This document shows positions 20,690 to 31,727 of a stretch of DNA of 64,000 nucleotides, one piece after another. A program made the position numbers and the translations under genes. The stretch is taken from assembly GCA_021186555.1 (NCBI GenBank), contig JAJKFL010000005.1, forward strand, positions 24,058,635-24,122,634. Reading direction: 5' to 3'. Positions within the stretch are counted from its first letter, which is position 1, and each line of letters begins with the position of its first letter. Below the pieces are notes generated by a model. The model was given only the letters and a program-made list of their open reading frames with translations. It was not told the origin of the DNA and did no database searches. Source of the DNA: Reticulitermes speratus (lineage: Eukaryota; Arthropoda; Insecta; Blattodea; Rhinotermitidae).

Positions 20690-20890
20690 ATGGTCGTGCT
20701 ATGGCTCGGGCTGTTAGTCGCCATCATCTCACCGCGTAGGTTAGGGTTGAATCCTGGGTCAGCCCAAGTGAGTTTTGTGGTAGACGAATTGGCAATGGAA
20801 CAGGTTTCTCTCCCGGTACTTCATTTACCCCTGTCAGCATCATTCCACTCGTGCATTCCACCTGTCAACGGCGCTATATAATCTTAGCAA
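20690..20890 (+). mobile_element. tRNA-derived SINE-2 (copy at 20.7 kb)
   Basis: Matches the better copy at 61.9 kb. It has a tRNA-like head ATGGCTCGGGCTGTTAGTCG, a B box GGGTTGAATCC (20744-20754), then TTTTGTGGTAGACGAATTGG and CATTCCACTCGTGCATTCCA. The 3' third, including the poly-A tail, is missing. Confidence 0.7.
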
Positions 20891-20899
20891 CTGACAGCG

Positions 20900-22730
20900 T
20901 TGTTGAACAACACACTTTAAAACACAACAAAATCTACATTTACGTTTCGGTCAGACAGACGTCTGAAGTTTCGCATGGAAAAAATATCCCACAAGGCCTG
21001 TATGATTGTTTTATAACCTATGTTAGGAGTTAAAAACATGGCATCGGTCCGAAACCCCGAGATTATAACTGAAGAACGAACCATGGTTGGATTATGTGTA
21101 AGTGGAAACTCAGTCATAGGATTTACATTTATTGAAAGCTTCACCACGTAGGTTGAGTCATTAGATGGGAAATACAAGTCATAAATTCCTCCCAAAAGAC
21201 CTTGTAAGTAACTCGAGCTTTGGGTTGTGCAACAGATCACTACGAAACTCAAGTTTGTCCCGACATAATGTAAATCCTTCATATGAACACTACGCACGTA
21301 AAGTTACGTGCTTATGCATAACGAATGCAACAGGATCCAAAACCGTTTCCATAATCGTTTAACGTGTAACAGTTTTAGGGGATAATGTGAAAACGAGGTT
21401 ACATTCTTTGAAAATTCGTCAAACAGATCGGTGTCAGAAAATGTTCCTTCAGAAGTTTACACTAAAATTCTCGTTTCTCCATCACATGTTTGTTCTAACA
21501 CAGCGCTGGAGATTACGAGAGCATCAGTATGATAATTACCCAGTCTCACGCTTACGTCATGCTGCACGTCAGAAAGACAGTCCTCGAAAAATGAAAGAAA
21601 GAATAAAGTGGGGGTTATTGGGCTGATCTACGCGATGGCATTAATTCGGGAATGTAAGAAAAATACTACATAGTTTCTAGTATTCGGGATCATCATTCTT
21701 CTATGAAATCAAACCACGAGACTACTGCATGCTTTTATACCTTCGTGGGTTTGCCCTTTTACAGTTTCTGCATTAAAACTTGTTCCCAATAACCATTCTT
21801 CACCAAAGTTACTGAATTATTTAACTAACCAGCAGAAACTATCATGACGTAACTGAAGGTGGTTAGTGCTAATTTTTCGTATTCGTCTCGGTACTCTGCC
21901 ATTATGATAGACACTTATGAGTGACCTTCACAAAAACCTACAGAAAGTATGTACAAATGCCAAAGACAGCTTTTTTCACAATTTGGTCAACTCCTCTTCC
22001 ATAATAATGTCACACATGATGCTCTATAAAGTTTGGCGTTGGGCAAGCGTGGCTAAGTAACTTAACAAAGTGACACACTTTAATTAATTATTAAACAACT
22101 AACTGATTAACTTCGATTAAATTAATTGAGTAACATAAACTTGCCTCAAATGAACCAAACTAGCTATACCATAATTAAATAAACCAAAAAACAATTTAAA
22201 AAATAAAAACAAGAAAGAACGGATACACGTATACTCTTGGCATAGAATTAAATAAATCAGCGCTACATAGTCATGTCTAGCTTCTGGCTAAGTTCCTAAG
22301 TGATTTAAAAATGTAAATTGCTTATTAAACGACCACCATCTTCACAAAAGTGTGTACGTTACGTGGATTTTGTAGTTAAACATAAACATGGTAACGCTTG
22401 CTTAATACGTCAAGTTAAATCAAAACACGCCAAAAGAACTCAAGTCTGAGATAATCTGTTAAGTGAACTAGCCTTTAAATTTAACCAGGGCAAGAAGACT
22501 ATGAATTCTTGCAAAACAGAAATAATGAATATCGAGTTCCATTAAATACTGTTCCCCATAAAATATCTATTATCCCCTGCATATGAGTGGCCATAACATT
22601 AATTAAGGCGAGTGAAATTTCAAACAAACACGTGACCTGTAAAGGACACAGGCCCAATACAGTACATATCACATTTAGAAAAAACTTTCAAATGATTAAA
22701 AAATACATGAAAACTTTGCACATAGTGAGT
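20900..22730. other. Unassigned AT-rich DNA
   Basis: No supported gene in about 1.8 kb. The 126-codon minus frame at 20917-21297 is the longest here but shows no domain, signal peptide or repeat relation that I can recognise. A very AT-rich patch is at 22080-22230. Confidence 0.3.
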
Positions 22731-22738
22731 ATTAAAGT

Positions 22739-23080
22739 CTTCTGGGCTATGAGACCGTGTCGACTGGTAAAGACTTAACAAGGTGACTGGAATTATTGGA
22801 CTTTGATGCTGAGGCAGAAACATGGTAATTATTTATCAATCAACACGGTGGAATACGGTTTATCAGCGTCGTGAGGAAAGAGGTGCAGTTGGTGTCTACA
22901 GGAAGATAAAGGAACGGAAATACCAGATATGAAATATGAGATTCTCACAGCCGTCAGCATAAAGATTACGGTCGTCTGGGCTGCGATTCCGTGTAGTTTG
23001 GTAAACAGGTACAAGCGTTTCAGATCAAAGTGACCAATTCCCTGAAGGCTGAGGCAGCAGATTCCTCAAAAACTTTCGTG
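22739..23080. repeat. Two decayed hammerhead-element relics
   Basis: Two copies of the outer-arm string occur: TCTTCTGGGCTATGAGACCG with CTGGTA at 22739, and GTCTGGGCTGCGATTCCGTG with TTTGGTA at 22974. The second is followed by CUGAAGG, C, stem UGAGG/CCUCA and AAAAC (23042-23075). The same outer-arm string begins the hairpins at 25.4 and 59.5 kb. Confidence 0.4.
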
Positions 23081-23084
23081 CCTA

Positions 23085-24120
23085 TGTACCACACTACACT
23101 GTATCACATCACAGAAGACAGTAACCCCAAATTCATGAATAAAATAATTAATAAGAATGCCTAGAATTATAATTGTATTTTTCGCGTATTTTAAATTTCA
23201 CAGAAAGGAATTCTTCGACTCCTAAGGCCTGGGGACCACCGTGCTTCAGAAGATCGCATTAATTCTTCTTTTATCCCTCCTCACTAAAGCTTGTTTCTGC
23301 ATGATTTTACAGGCGCTATAAAACCCAACACGCGTTCTCCTGTCTGTAGGGAACACTGAAGGCCATAATTCCGTCGTTCGATCTGAATATAACATAAGTC
23401 GGCTCTGAAAGTACCTTCCATCCATTACTCTACGGCACTGGTCCCCAGAATCCTAAATATAAATCAAAATATCCATTTCCATAAATAAAGCAACTTACAT
23501 ATTGAAAGATAAAACTCTCTCAACAGTAATACAGGAATGCTACGGAGCGAAATTCAGCATTACATTCTTCCAAAAAAAGAAAACTCTTCACAAGATAAAC
23601 AGCTTCAGTTTTTTAAGATATGATACGGATATGTGAATTGTGGGTTATGTAATGGCGCTGTAACAACTGCAGCGGTATGAGGCATCAGTTGCTATACGAG
23701 GTTGATAGCGTTTGGTGAAATTCAAAGGACTGGAGAGTAAGCAGTTGTGGCCAAGTTTAAGGTACTATACCGGCACTGGCCTGGGGGTAAAAGTGGATTA
23801 CTTCCATAAGGCTTCTGTTGATTTGCACAACAAGCTTAATTGTTAATTTCAGCTGACTTTAGGGTCCTCCTGTTTGTCATGTGATTGTAGCTGATACGTA
23901 TAAAAGCGTTTTACTATGCTATCACGCCCTCCTGAGGACACTGGTCTACGAGCACACGACTTCGAGACTCTCGTGACGTCAGCCCAGAATCGCTGACCAA
24001 ACAGCACGGACTGTATGAAAATAATCGTTCTATACTGAACAGAGCCGTGAAAAACCACATACTGGGCAGTCGGTATACGAACCGATTATACAGTTTAATA
24101 CAACTAATTGCAGATGTGAC
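23085..24120. other. Unassigned DNA
   Basis: No supported gene. Two overlapping 69-codon minus frames (23849-24123) have no recognisable content. Confidence 0.3.
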
Positions 24121-24123
24121 CAC

Positions 24124-24250
24124 AAATATTTGTTATTTTGCGATGCTCCTCCTACATGCTTCGGCTCCTATAAACCATCTTAAGGTAGGTCATTTACAAA
24201 GGCCTAGAGGGGCCGAAACATGTAGAAGGAGCATCACAAAAAAAATATTT
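24124..24250. mobile_element. Short palindromic element (24.2 kb)
   Basis: The arms 24124-24172 and 24204-24250 are imperfect reverse complements: AAATATTTGT, GATGCTCC, CCTACATG and TTCGGC on the left, with matching blocks on the right. The right arm keeps the GGCC-GAAACATGTAG half of the hammerhead-like motif, with dimer-type stem III ACAUGU followed by A. CUGANGA is not recognisable in either arm. Confidence 0.5.
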
Positions 24251-24259
24251 ATGGTTATT

Positions 24260-25360
24260 TGGATTAAAAACTTTATAGTCATGTTATTGCACGGAATATC
24301 AATAACGTTAAATATATCGTATTTAAACAGTGCACCTCCAAAGTACAGAAGCGTCACCGAAAAATTCTTCGGCGAAGGAAACAGGAATTTAAAAAATTAA
24401 GTAAATAGTATAATTAATTTTCCGAGTTTAATCTGCTCTTAATATACATATATAACTACATTATATCAACACGTTAATGTCATTCTCATGTACTTTAAGT
24501 TCGAAGATTTTTAAGCAGTTGGTTCCGTGGCAGCCGAAGTAATTCAGTCAAGGTGGTGACTAGGCCACAGGCTGGACCGTCGGGAAATCGGAGTTAGATT
24601 TGTGGCCGAAACTTCCCCAGAAACTTTGACTGAACCCCAGGCAAGTTAATGCTGTAAGAATACACAACTTAAGTCACGAACATGTGCATCACAGCTGTGT
24701 TTCTAGTTCACGTGCAAGTTGTCAGGCGGCAAGAGAACCCCTTCTCAAAAGGGCGGTAACACAGCTCAAAATTTAAGTGTTTTCCAGAATTTCTGGCAGT
24801 CTGACGTCCAACACTGTGCAGCAGTGATGATTCACCACTTACGATTGACAAACTTGCACGATTGAATCTGACAAATTCAAGCACACGTATATTTTAAGGT
24901 GGCCAACGCGACTCCTCGTCTATTTGTAAAAATTCTTACCGTTGCTAAGGTAACCGATTGCCTAGCATCCACGAAGCCCCCAACCCAAGGTTCAATAGAA
25001 TGACAAAACAGATAGATGAAACTCCCTCCTCTCTAACAATTGTTACAAAATTTTTTTTTCAGAAGTTACGGGTCACTAATCATAATTTGTCAGTTTCTTG
25101 TGAAAATCACAGTAAGCTTTTTTTTCATGAGATTCAGACGTCTAACTTCTAAATTATCCAGAGTTACATCACGTACAGGTCATTGATCCGTGCTGTCACT
25201 TTTATGAAACAGGTCGAAATAACAGCAGGTGAATTACTTCGATTTGTGTTCGTAGCAAACACTACTACAGACCTATAAAATATAAATTTGCTTCGGGGAT
25301 GAAAGTGGTGACAGATGAATGTCGATTTTGACAGAAATCATAGCGACGTAATAATAATTA
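24260..25360. other. Unassigned DNA
   Basis: No supported gene. Around 24535-24610 the sequence is less AT-rich (AGGCCACAGGCTGGACCGTC) and could be part of an unrecognised SINE. Confidence 0.3.
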
Positions 25361-25361
25361 A

Positions 25362-25605
25362 TAAATACAGGTATTTTTGCTCTTCTGGGATGTTACGCAG
25401 CGTAGATTGGTAGTAATTTACCGACGTTTCGGGACAACCTATCGGTCCCGTCTTCGAGGGTCAAGCTGCTTGACCCTTGAAGACGGGACCGTTAGGTTGT
25501 CCCGAAACGTCGGTAACTAACTACCAATCTTGCTATGTAACATCCTAGAAGAGCGGAGATCTCATTTACACCGTGGTGAAAGCCTGAAATCACGAATACA
25601 GACAT
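25362..25605. mobile_element. Near-perfect hairpin element with conserved tail (25.4 kb)
   Basis: The arms 25379-25466 and 25468-25554 form an almost uninterrupted hairpin with virtually no loop. The right side has a one-sided tail, CATTTACACCGTGGTGAAAG then CCTGAAATCA (25563-25592), aligning with the tail of the 15.8 kb element. Candidate target duplications TAAATACAGGTAT (25362-25374) and CGAATACAGACAT (25593-25605) agree at 9 of 13 bases. The outer arm starts TCTTCTGGGATGTTACGCAG, a string found at several other loci in the window. Confidence 0.65.
25477..25517 (+). ncRNA. Hammerhead-like ribozyme motif (right arm, 25.5 kb)
   Basis: UUGAAGA (25477-25483, first core base C changed to U), one extra C, stem II GGGAC/GUCCC (25485-25489 with 25499-25503), GAAAC (25504-25508), palindrome ACGU (25507-25510) and C at the cleavage position (25511). 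The cleavage triplet is therefore GUC, the classical one. GGUAAC follows as a candidate stem I strand. Confidence 0.45.
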
Positions 25606-26705
25606 ATCTCTGTTAAAATTATCGACACAAACAGCCAGAAACGGACTATATTTTGTGGCTGTGAAATTTAAGGATAACGAAACTTTTAAAAGCAATCAGA
25701 AGATGTGTATTTATTTATCTAAATAAACCATAAAATTTTTACTAAGCCCAACTCCATATCCCGAAGGGTCACGTCTACCAAGGAGAGGTCACCTTAGTCT
25801 CGGGTTGGATTCTCGGCAAAGGCAGACATGTTTCTCTTTGTCACATTATCCAGCGGGCCCAAACAGCGTCCTATCCAATAGGTGCATGAAGATGAACATT
25901 CACCTGTCGAAGTCTAAGAAAGAATTGAAAAACACTTCTACTCCCCCATAGTCTTCAAGGCGTCGTGTTCAAGTAAGTAACAACGAGAAAAAAATTACTT
26001 TTCCACACTTAATTTACAGTTATATTTTTCTTGCATTCTGGTCAAAAACAAGTATTCATACGTAGGAAAAACTTTTTATGCACATATTTCTAGATCAATA
26101 GCTTTTGTAACAATTCTGAATGAAATATCTATTTTCCTTTATACCGTTTTGAATTTTTGCGTAATAATTTATACGGACAAATGTGTAGCTGTTACATTTA
26201 ATTCAGTCCCAACCCCATAAAATCTTCTTGAAATTCGCAACTGAATACTAAAACTAAAAAATGACGAGAAATGTCGATAAAGCATCCCTTCTCTTGGAAC
26301 CATTCTGCATGGAAAATGTACCAGTCGACTGCATGCCTACACGAATATCTACAGAGGTTTTTTCAAACAAACTTTAATTAACCTCATTAATTTTATGGAT
26401 ACATCAACCATCTTCAATTATAACGTTGTATAAAAAATTTCTCATGATTGAAAGAAAAGCTTATATTGAGGTCAATAAATATATGACAAAGAAATACAAA
26501 ATACTTTGTATAATGTGTATAGTGTACATATTTTCAAATGTCAGGTTCACCAATTATTTAACAGCAGTGTCTCAAATGCAGAGGTTACAAAGCCTGTCTT
26601 CAAATGTCACTGGAATACGACCATGAGTGGTGTGGGAAGGGATGTAGGAAGGAATGGTCGTGGGCCATATGCAGATGCCATCCATAATTTCACCCGGAGT
26701 AACTA
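25605..26705. other. Unassigned AT-rich DNA
   Basis: No supported gene. Around 25760-25850 the sequence is less AT-rich and contains GGGTTGGATTC, which could be a worn SINE B box, but no SINE body matching other copies follows. Confidence 0.3.
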
Positions 26706-26707
26706 AG

Positions 26708-27178
26708 GAAAGCCAAAGATATATTTAATGTTATACATATTCCAAGCAGTTGTCTTCCACACACGTTTTATTTCAAACTACTGCACAAAGCTAGTTTCTA
26801 TACTCCTACATGTTTCGGCTACCTACTGTAGCCATCATCATGGAGCTACAATGTTATAAAGTCACAAGCAGCGTATCGTATGTTGGTAAAGGGTAGGCAT
26901 ATATTTATTAGTTTTTATAATAGTCAATTGATGTATAGTATTACTAAAATTTAATTTTAGTTTTAATATGAATAATTTTAGTAATACTATACATCAATTG
27001 ACTGTTATAAAAAGCTAATGTATATATGTGTACTATTTACTGACATACGATACGTTGTTTGTCTTTATAATATTGTAGCTCCCTGATGATGGCTACAGTA
27101 GCTAGCCGAAACATGTAGAAGCGTAAATCTATCTTTGTGCAGTAGCTGGAAATAAAACTTGTGTGTGAAAGCCAAGAG
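26708..27178. mobile_element. Long palindromic element (26.7-27.2 kb)
   Basis: The arms 26757-26951 and 26969-27168 are about 195 bp each and imperfect reverse complements around a short AT loop. Candidate target duplications GAAAGCCAAAGA (26708-26719) and GAAAGCCAAGAG (27167-27178) differ at the last few bases. A one-sided extension (26720-26756) lies on the left. Both arms carry hammerhead-like cores near their outer thirds. Confidence 0.6.
27083..27117 (+). ncRNA. Hammerhead-like ribozyme motif (right arm, 27.1 kb)
   Basis: CUGAUGA (27083-27089), extra U, stem II GGCUA/UAGCC (27091-27095 with 27103-27107), GAAAC (27108-27112), palindrome ACAUGU (27111-27116), A at the cleavage position. 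In the left arm (minus strand, about 26800-26845) the first core base is A, but stem I CUCC/GGAG is complete. Each arm keeps what the other has lost. Confidence 0.5.
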
Positions 27179-27179
27179 A

Positions 27180-27765
27180 ATTTGTCAGGACAGGCAGAAA
27201 TTCGTTAAGTGCTTCAAAAGAACATATTTGATACAAGTATAGAGACTTAACCACCACAACAAACTTCATGGACAGAATACGAAAGAAAAAATAGAAGTGT
27301 AATTAACAGCCTACGGAACCAAGACACCTAACGTGACTTTCTTGTGGTCTGGAATACAGACGTTCGTTTCCCAGTAAGGTAAAGATATTTCTTTTGCCAG
27401 TCCGTGCTGTAAAGACTTGTTCTAATCCATGCTTTATTTTCCATAAATAAAGCGATCGGGGCCTCAAGTTAACCTTTCGTCATTTAGAACATTCGGAGCG
27501 TCAAACCAACCATTCATACTGCAAAGCATTACAATTGCTGAAGTTTCACCTCTTCTCCTATGCATTTTAATTATTGGTGGACGGGTACACTAGCTTTACC
27601 TTCACCATTACCACAATAAATATATTTATGCAACATCTATAATTATTATTATCATCGTTTATCCTGTATAAGACACACAGCAAAATAAAGAACCCTATAA
27701 TTTTATATGTTATCTTGCAGAGCGATCGTGTGAGAAATGAAGCATTACATACAGTCAAGGAGAGA
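27180..27765. other. Unassigned AT-rich DNA
   Basis: No supported gene or repeat. Confidence 0.3.
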
Positions 27766-27767
27766 AA

Positions 27768-28036
27768 AATATCCTACATAAAATAAATAGAAATAAGGCT
27801 AACTGAATTAGTTACATCCTTCGTAGGAACTGCCTTTGAAACATGTTATTGAAGGAAATATAGAGAAAAGGATAGAAATGAAGGGAAGATGAGGAAGAAT
27901 ACGTAAGCAGCTACTGGATTGCCTTAAGGAAAAGACATGATACTGAAACTTGAAAGAAGAAGCACTAGATCGAACTCTGTGGAGAACTCGCTTTGGAAGA
28001 GGCTGTGGACCTGTCACAAGACAGACTAGGGAATGA
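27768..28036 (+). mobile_element. LINE 3' tail, family B (copy at 27.8 kb)
   Basis: Starts with the equivalent of I-L-H-K-I-N-R-x-K-A-N and Y-I-L-R-R-N-C-L. After frameshifts it continues through GGGAAGATGAGGAAGAATAC, AAGCACTAGATCGAACTCTG and AGAACTCGCTTTGGAAGAGG. DNA similarity to the copies at 3.2 and 48.5 kb is obvious over the full length, but no frame stays open. Confidence 0.7.
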
Positions 28037-28039
28037 ATA

Positions 28040-28540
28040 AATCTTGCATAGAGATGTGAAACTTCCTCGCCCATTCTCATTAAAGAACAAAGACTGGAAC
28101 TCTTTTGAAAATAATTTATTGCGGAGAATATTTGTATGAGGCTGGAGAATGTGTAGGCCTAATATATATTAAGGTCAGACGAGACTGCCGTCACATGTAC
28201 CAAACACGAGAGAGATGAGACTTATGCTACCTCCATCTTAAATTTTGAGAAGAGGAGACCATTTGGAAGATTCAGTCTTAAGAAACGTTCCTTCGTACCC
28301 TGTGAGATTTCTCATGTATTGAATTGGTTAGGATAGCACTCACTTGGCGGGAACTTACGAACACGGAAACTGTCGCGTTCTATTCGAGAAGGTTAATCTT
28401 TTAAAAACAATTTACTCCTGTTGTTTGTTTGGTTTATTTCCCGACGAAGCTTGGGTGATTCCCAGAGTAGCTCCCGTGGAATCTGTTGTAGACACAGTGG
28501 CCTGGGGCACGTCATTCCGGTCACTTCTCCGTTAGAGACC
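28040..28540. other. Unassigned DNA with possible family A fragment
   Basis: Around 28255-28390, GAAGAGGAGACCATTTGGAAG and AATTGGTTAGGATAGCACTC with GGCGGGAACTTACGAACACG resemble pieces of family A LINE tails. The rest cannot be aligned by eye. Confidence 0.35.
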
Positions 28541-28541
28541 G

Positions 28542-28796
28542 ATTTTTTTTCCATTCCGCAACAGCTCCTAGTGGGCCAGGTCTCCTCATTATCGAGACTT
28601 CACGATCACACTCACACATACCACACTCGGTAGGACTCCTCTGGACGGGTGATCGGCCCGTCGCAGAGACTTCTACCTGACAATACACAACACACACAAG
28701 AGATATACATTCATGCCCACGGCGGGATTCGAACCCGCAATACCAGCAAGTGAACGGCCGCAGACCTAGGCCTTAGACCGCACGGCCACTGGGATA
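28542..28796 (-). mobile_element. tRNA-derived SINE-1, full-length (28.6 kb)
   Basis: On the minus strand it begins ATCCCAGTGGCCGTGCGGTC (A box region), continues GCGGGTTCGAATCCCGCCG (B box), then the family body with CTCTGGACGGGTGATCGGCC in reverse. It ends in a T run on the plus strand (28543-28550), i.e. a poly-A tail. The head resembles a leucine- or serine-type tRNA. A RNA polymerase III transcript is the expected product of an active copy. Confidence 0.85.
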
Positions 28797-28799
28797 GGC

Positions 28800-29270
28800 A
28801 GAGACAGATATACTCCTCGGTCATTTGTTCGCCCCTCATAGTGAGAGACGCCACCGATTATCATTAAACCAAAGATATGCACTCCTTTATTATTATGGGC
28901 CGACATAATAGGCCCATTTGACAGGCAGTAAAGAATCTCACCTCCTCCCATCAGTTGGGTCTATAAAGGACAACGGGAATCGACTCAAGTGACTTCAGAA
29001 CAGCAAAAAGAACCAGTAGTGTAAGAGTTATATGACGATGGACTGGAATCCGTGCCTCCCTGAAGTTGCTGAGCTGGGTGTCTGGATTTGACACTGACTG
29101 AAGCCCTCACCACTAGAGCTGGCCTGTGAAATGTTTCAAGCCCTTCTGCTGGTGTTCGGATTAAATTGAAAGTGATATGTCATACCGCTGAGCGCGATGA
29201 CGGATGAGAAAAAGAGCAGAAGACAGTATTAGCTTCCTCTCCGTCATTGTTATAAACCCTTCGTGAGACT
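28800..29270. other. Unassigned DNA
   Basis: No gene. Less AT-rich than the flanks around 29030-29130, but no repeat was recognised. Confidence 0.3.
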
Positions 29271-29274
29271 TCGC

Positions 29275-29400
29275 ACTCAACTCCACGGAACTGAGTCCTC
29301 TTTGGTCAATTCCCCGCCTTTTCTGGAATGTGAAGAATTATTACTCTGTTCACAAGAACATTCCAATAGACCCCCTCCTAATTCCTCGCTCCATATTTAT
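29275..29400 (-). mobile_element. LINE 3' tail, family A (minus copy at 29.3 kb)
   Basis: On the minus strand: AGGGGGTCTATTGGAATGTTC, TTGTGAACAGAGTAATAATTC, AGAAAAGGCGGGGAATTGAC and AAGAGGACTCAGTTCCGTGG, the family A word order with several changes. Confidence 0.5.
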
Positions 29401-29521
29401 TTAAGATAAATTTAATATTGTAGTGATATAATTCTTTTGTCTTTCTCCAATTTTTATGGTCTGCCTGAGCATTCCTAGCCAGATCAGAATATTCGTCATT
29501 GAACAGAGGCTTATCTTATAA

Positions 29522-29985
29522 ATGTTGTCAAGATTAATAGCAAATCGTACTGAACATCTAAGACGTTTAGTCACTGTCTATATGGATACCAATCAAAATA
29601 TAAAATGGATAAGTAATTCACTTCAAATATTTGTAAACCGTTGCTTACGACGTATTTTAAACGTCAAATGCCTTCATAAAATTTCATATGAGGAATTATG
29701 GCACAGAACGAAAGAAACACCTATCGAACAACAAAAAAAGGAAAGGAAATGGCGTTGGATTGATCATACATTACGCAAACCACAAGGTGCAATAGAAAGA
29801 CACGCACTGGACTGGAACCCGGGCACAAGGAAGAGGGGTACACCAAGAACAACCTGGAAAAGAACAACTGAAGGGAAAATGCAGAAGGTTGGAAAAAGCT
29901 GAAAAGAGGCAAAAGGAACAGCTTTAGATAGCTTCACGAAGGCCCTATGTTCCACACAGGAACAAAAGGACAGAAGAAGAATAAT
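29522..29985 (+). pseudogene. LINE reverse-transcriptase C-terminus (family C)
   Basis: A 126-codon open frame encodes the C-terminal region of a non-LTR retrotransposon polyprotein. The landmarks, from about residue 38, are L-Q-I-F-V-N-R-C-L-R-R-I-L-N, E-E-L-W-H-R-T-K-E-T-P-I, R-K-W-R-W-I-D-H-T-L-R-K-P, A-I-E-R-H-A-L-D-W-N-P and G-T-P-R-T-T-W-K-R-T. After the stop, a shifted frame continues to an ending around A-L-C-S-T-Q-E-Q-K-D-R-R-R-I and stop near 29980. This is the usual finish of such proteins (thumb and connection to the end). The RT catalytic core (F-A-D-D) and the endonuclease are absent upstream, so the copy is 5'-truncated. Best preserved retroelement coding piece in the window. 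Confidence 0.85.
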
Positions 29986-29989
29986 CAGA

Positions 29990-30635
29990 AATTAAATATT
30001 TTAAGACTGTTTGTTTTTTAAAATTTAAACATTTTAAATTTGTAGATGTCTCTTGATAACCGCGTATCTAGTCCGGATTTCTCGTATTTACATTCCAAAG
30101 CCTTACTTTATTTCTTGACATTCATAAGACATGTAAGATTAGCATTGTAATTTACATAATTCTTTTAGTACGTCGAAAACGCTTTAGTTAAATATCATGT
30201 AGCCGAACACACTAATGTACCATTCGACAGTGGGGTTAGCGTCTAGCCTAATTACGTTACAGGCGTCATAAAATTTAATGTTAGAAATTGTCCTCCATAA
30301 AATAATGCCCTCTGTCTATTTTCCCGGTTAAAATAATATTAAAATAATATTTACAAGTTAGGAAAATCAGCAGATCATGACAAGAGTTTTCACTCTGTTA
30401 TTGTCCCTCGATGTTAAATTTGTGACTTCTTTCGAGAAAAACACTGTGTATTTTAACATACGCTGTAAGATTTCTTCACATCTTAGCAAAAGATTTACAA
30501 CTGATCATTGTGGGGATACTGTAAGTGGGGATATTAACAAATAATTTCTCAAACGTCGATACCGCACATTTACAATCGATAATGCTCGAGGCTTGATAAT
30601 CAACTGTTTCTTCAGCCTCAGCTAGTAACTCACAG
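29990..30635. other. Unassigned AT-rich DNA
   Basis: No supported gene or repeat. Confidence 0.3.
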
Positions 30636-30639
30636 AGAA

Positions 30640-30955
30640 TATATTGCGTGAATTATAAAAATTCTTCCGTCGGCTTCGACGCGGGATTTCGCAGAGAACA
30701 CAGCCTTTCTCGGTTACGAAGCCCAGTCATGGCGACAGACTATAAAGGTATGTAGCTCTTCATATACAATGTCTGTAATTTTTTCATATTCTAAACGAAA
30801 GCGGAGCATATCGGGAAATTTCCAAAAAATTCCAAATATGAAATTTAACGAAAATTCGTGCGGCGGAAGTCACCCTAATATATGCGATGAGACAGACACA
30901 CACATAGGCATTATGAAGCTAACAGTCGCTTTTCGCTGCAAACGCATCTAAAAAC
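30640..30955 (+). mobile_element. MITE-like repeat, family D (30.7 kb)
   Basis: Shares with the other family D copies the ordered blocks CTCTTCATATACAATGTCTG, CCAAAAAATTCCAAATATGA, AAATTTAACGAAAATTC, and GCATTATGAAGCTAACAGTC followed by GCTTTTCGCTGC. The 5' part differs from the 33.5 kb copy, so it is a diverged or internally rearranged member. Confidence 0.5.
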
Positions 30956-31245
30956 ATGTAAAAAATTTCCGCAGAGCAAACAGAAATTTCAGTACCCATG
31001 GAAACCATTTGACCGTGGTAACGTTAGCAAGCAAACTAGCCATACATTATGTACATCTTCAGGTAAAGTGCCTGTAATTTTTGTTCCACTTTAAACAGGA
31101 CTAAAATTTCCTTACAAAGGTCAGTGAAAATTCCAATATCAAATTTCATGACAATCAGGCCCTTGGAAATGAGCTGTTTCGTGCGGACAGAGATACAGAC
31201 ATGATGAACTCAATAATGGCGGCAACCAAATTGGAAAGCGACATT
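30956..31245 (+). mobile_element. MITE-like repeat, family D, second copy in tandem (31.1 kb)
   Basis: Directly downstream of the previous copy. It has ACATCTTCAGGTAAAGTGCC, TGTAATTTTTGTTCCAC, AATATCAAATTTCATGACAA, GAAATGAGCTG and a CGGACAGAGATACAGACATG block. The two copies follow each other in the same orientation. Confidence 0.5.
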
Positions 31246-31324
31246 GCTACAAGAAGATTTAGTGCAAGTTAAAATCATCCAACTGAACTAAGGACATGAC
31301 ATTTTTATAAATATATGGACGTGT

Positions 31325-31510
31325 ACCTAGAGAATGTCACAGTGAAATGGTTACCACCCCTGGTTCACAGTCGGGAGACCCAGGTTTCAGATTCCATCCC
31401 AAAACTGGCTAACTTAACTAATGTTTTTGTAGTTCTACTGAGTTCTCCAGGCACATTTCTATATTTACCGCAAACTAGGCCACGATCTCTCCCTACCAAG
31501 CCATCTTGAA
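31325..31510 (+). mobile_element. Probable tRNA-derived SINE (31.3 kb)
   Basis: AGTGAAATGGTTACCACCCC and GGGAGACCCAGGTTTCAGAT with TCC look like a worn tRNA head with A box (TGAAATGGTTA) and B box (GGTTTCAGATTCC). A body without similarity to SINE-1 or SINE-2 follows. There is only one copy in the window, so the call rests on the tRNA-like head. Confidence 0.4.
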
Positions 31511-31727
31511 TTAATTACTAGGACTTCTATAAACTTACAAGTACGCCTTATCTGGAAGTCATATCCGTCTATGAACTAGTAATAGCAACTAACTCCTTTC
31601 ACAGGTTCGTTTCTTAATTCTATATGAGAGACTCATAAATGTTTTCCTGCAATTCCAATATTCAGCCATACAGACTAATAAGAAAGTCCACTTTACTTAA
31701 GCACATAGTGGGCTTCGTTCTGGGGTT

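Noticed and set aside
20917-21297. 126-codon minus-strand gene
   Set aside because: No recognisable domain; it overlaps short plus-strand frames and has no supporting structure.
25755-25870. tRNA-derived SINE
   Set aside because: There is a single B-box-like word (GGGTTGGATTC) without a convincing A box or a body shared with another copy.
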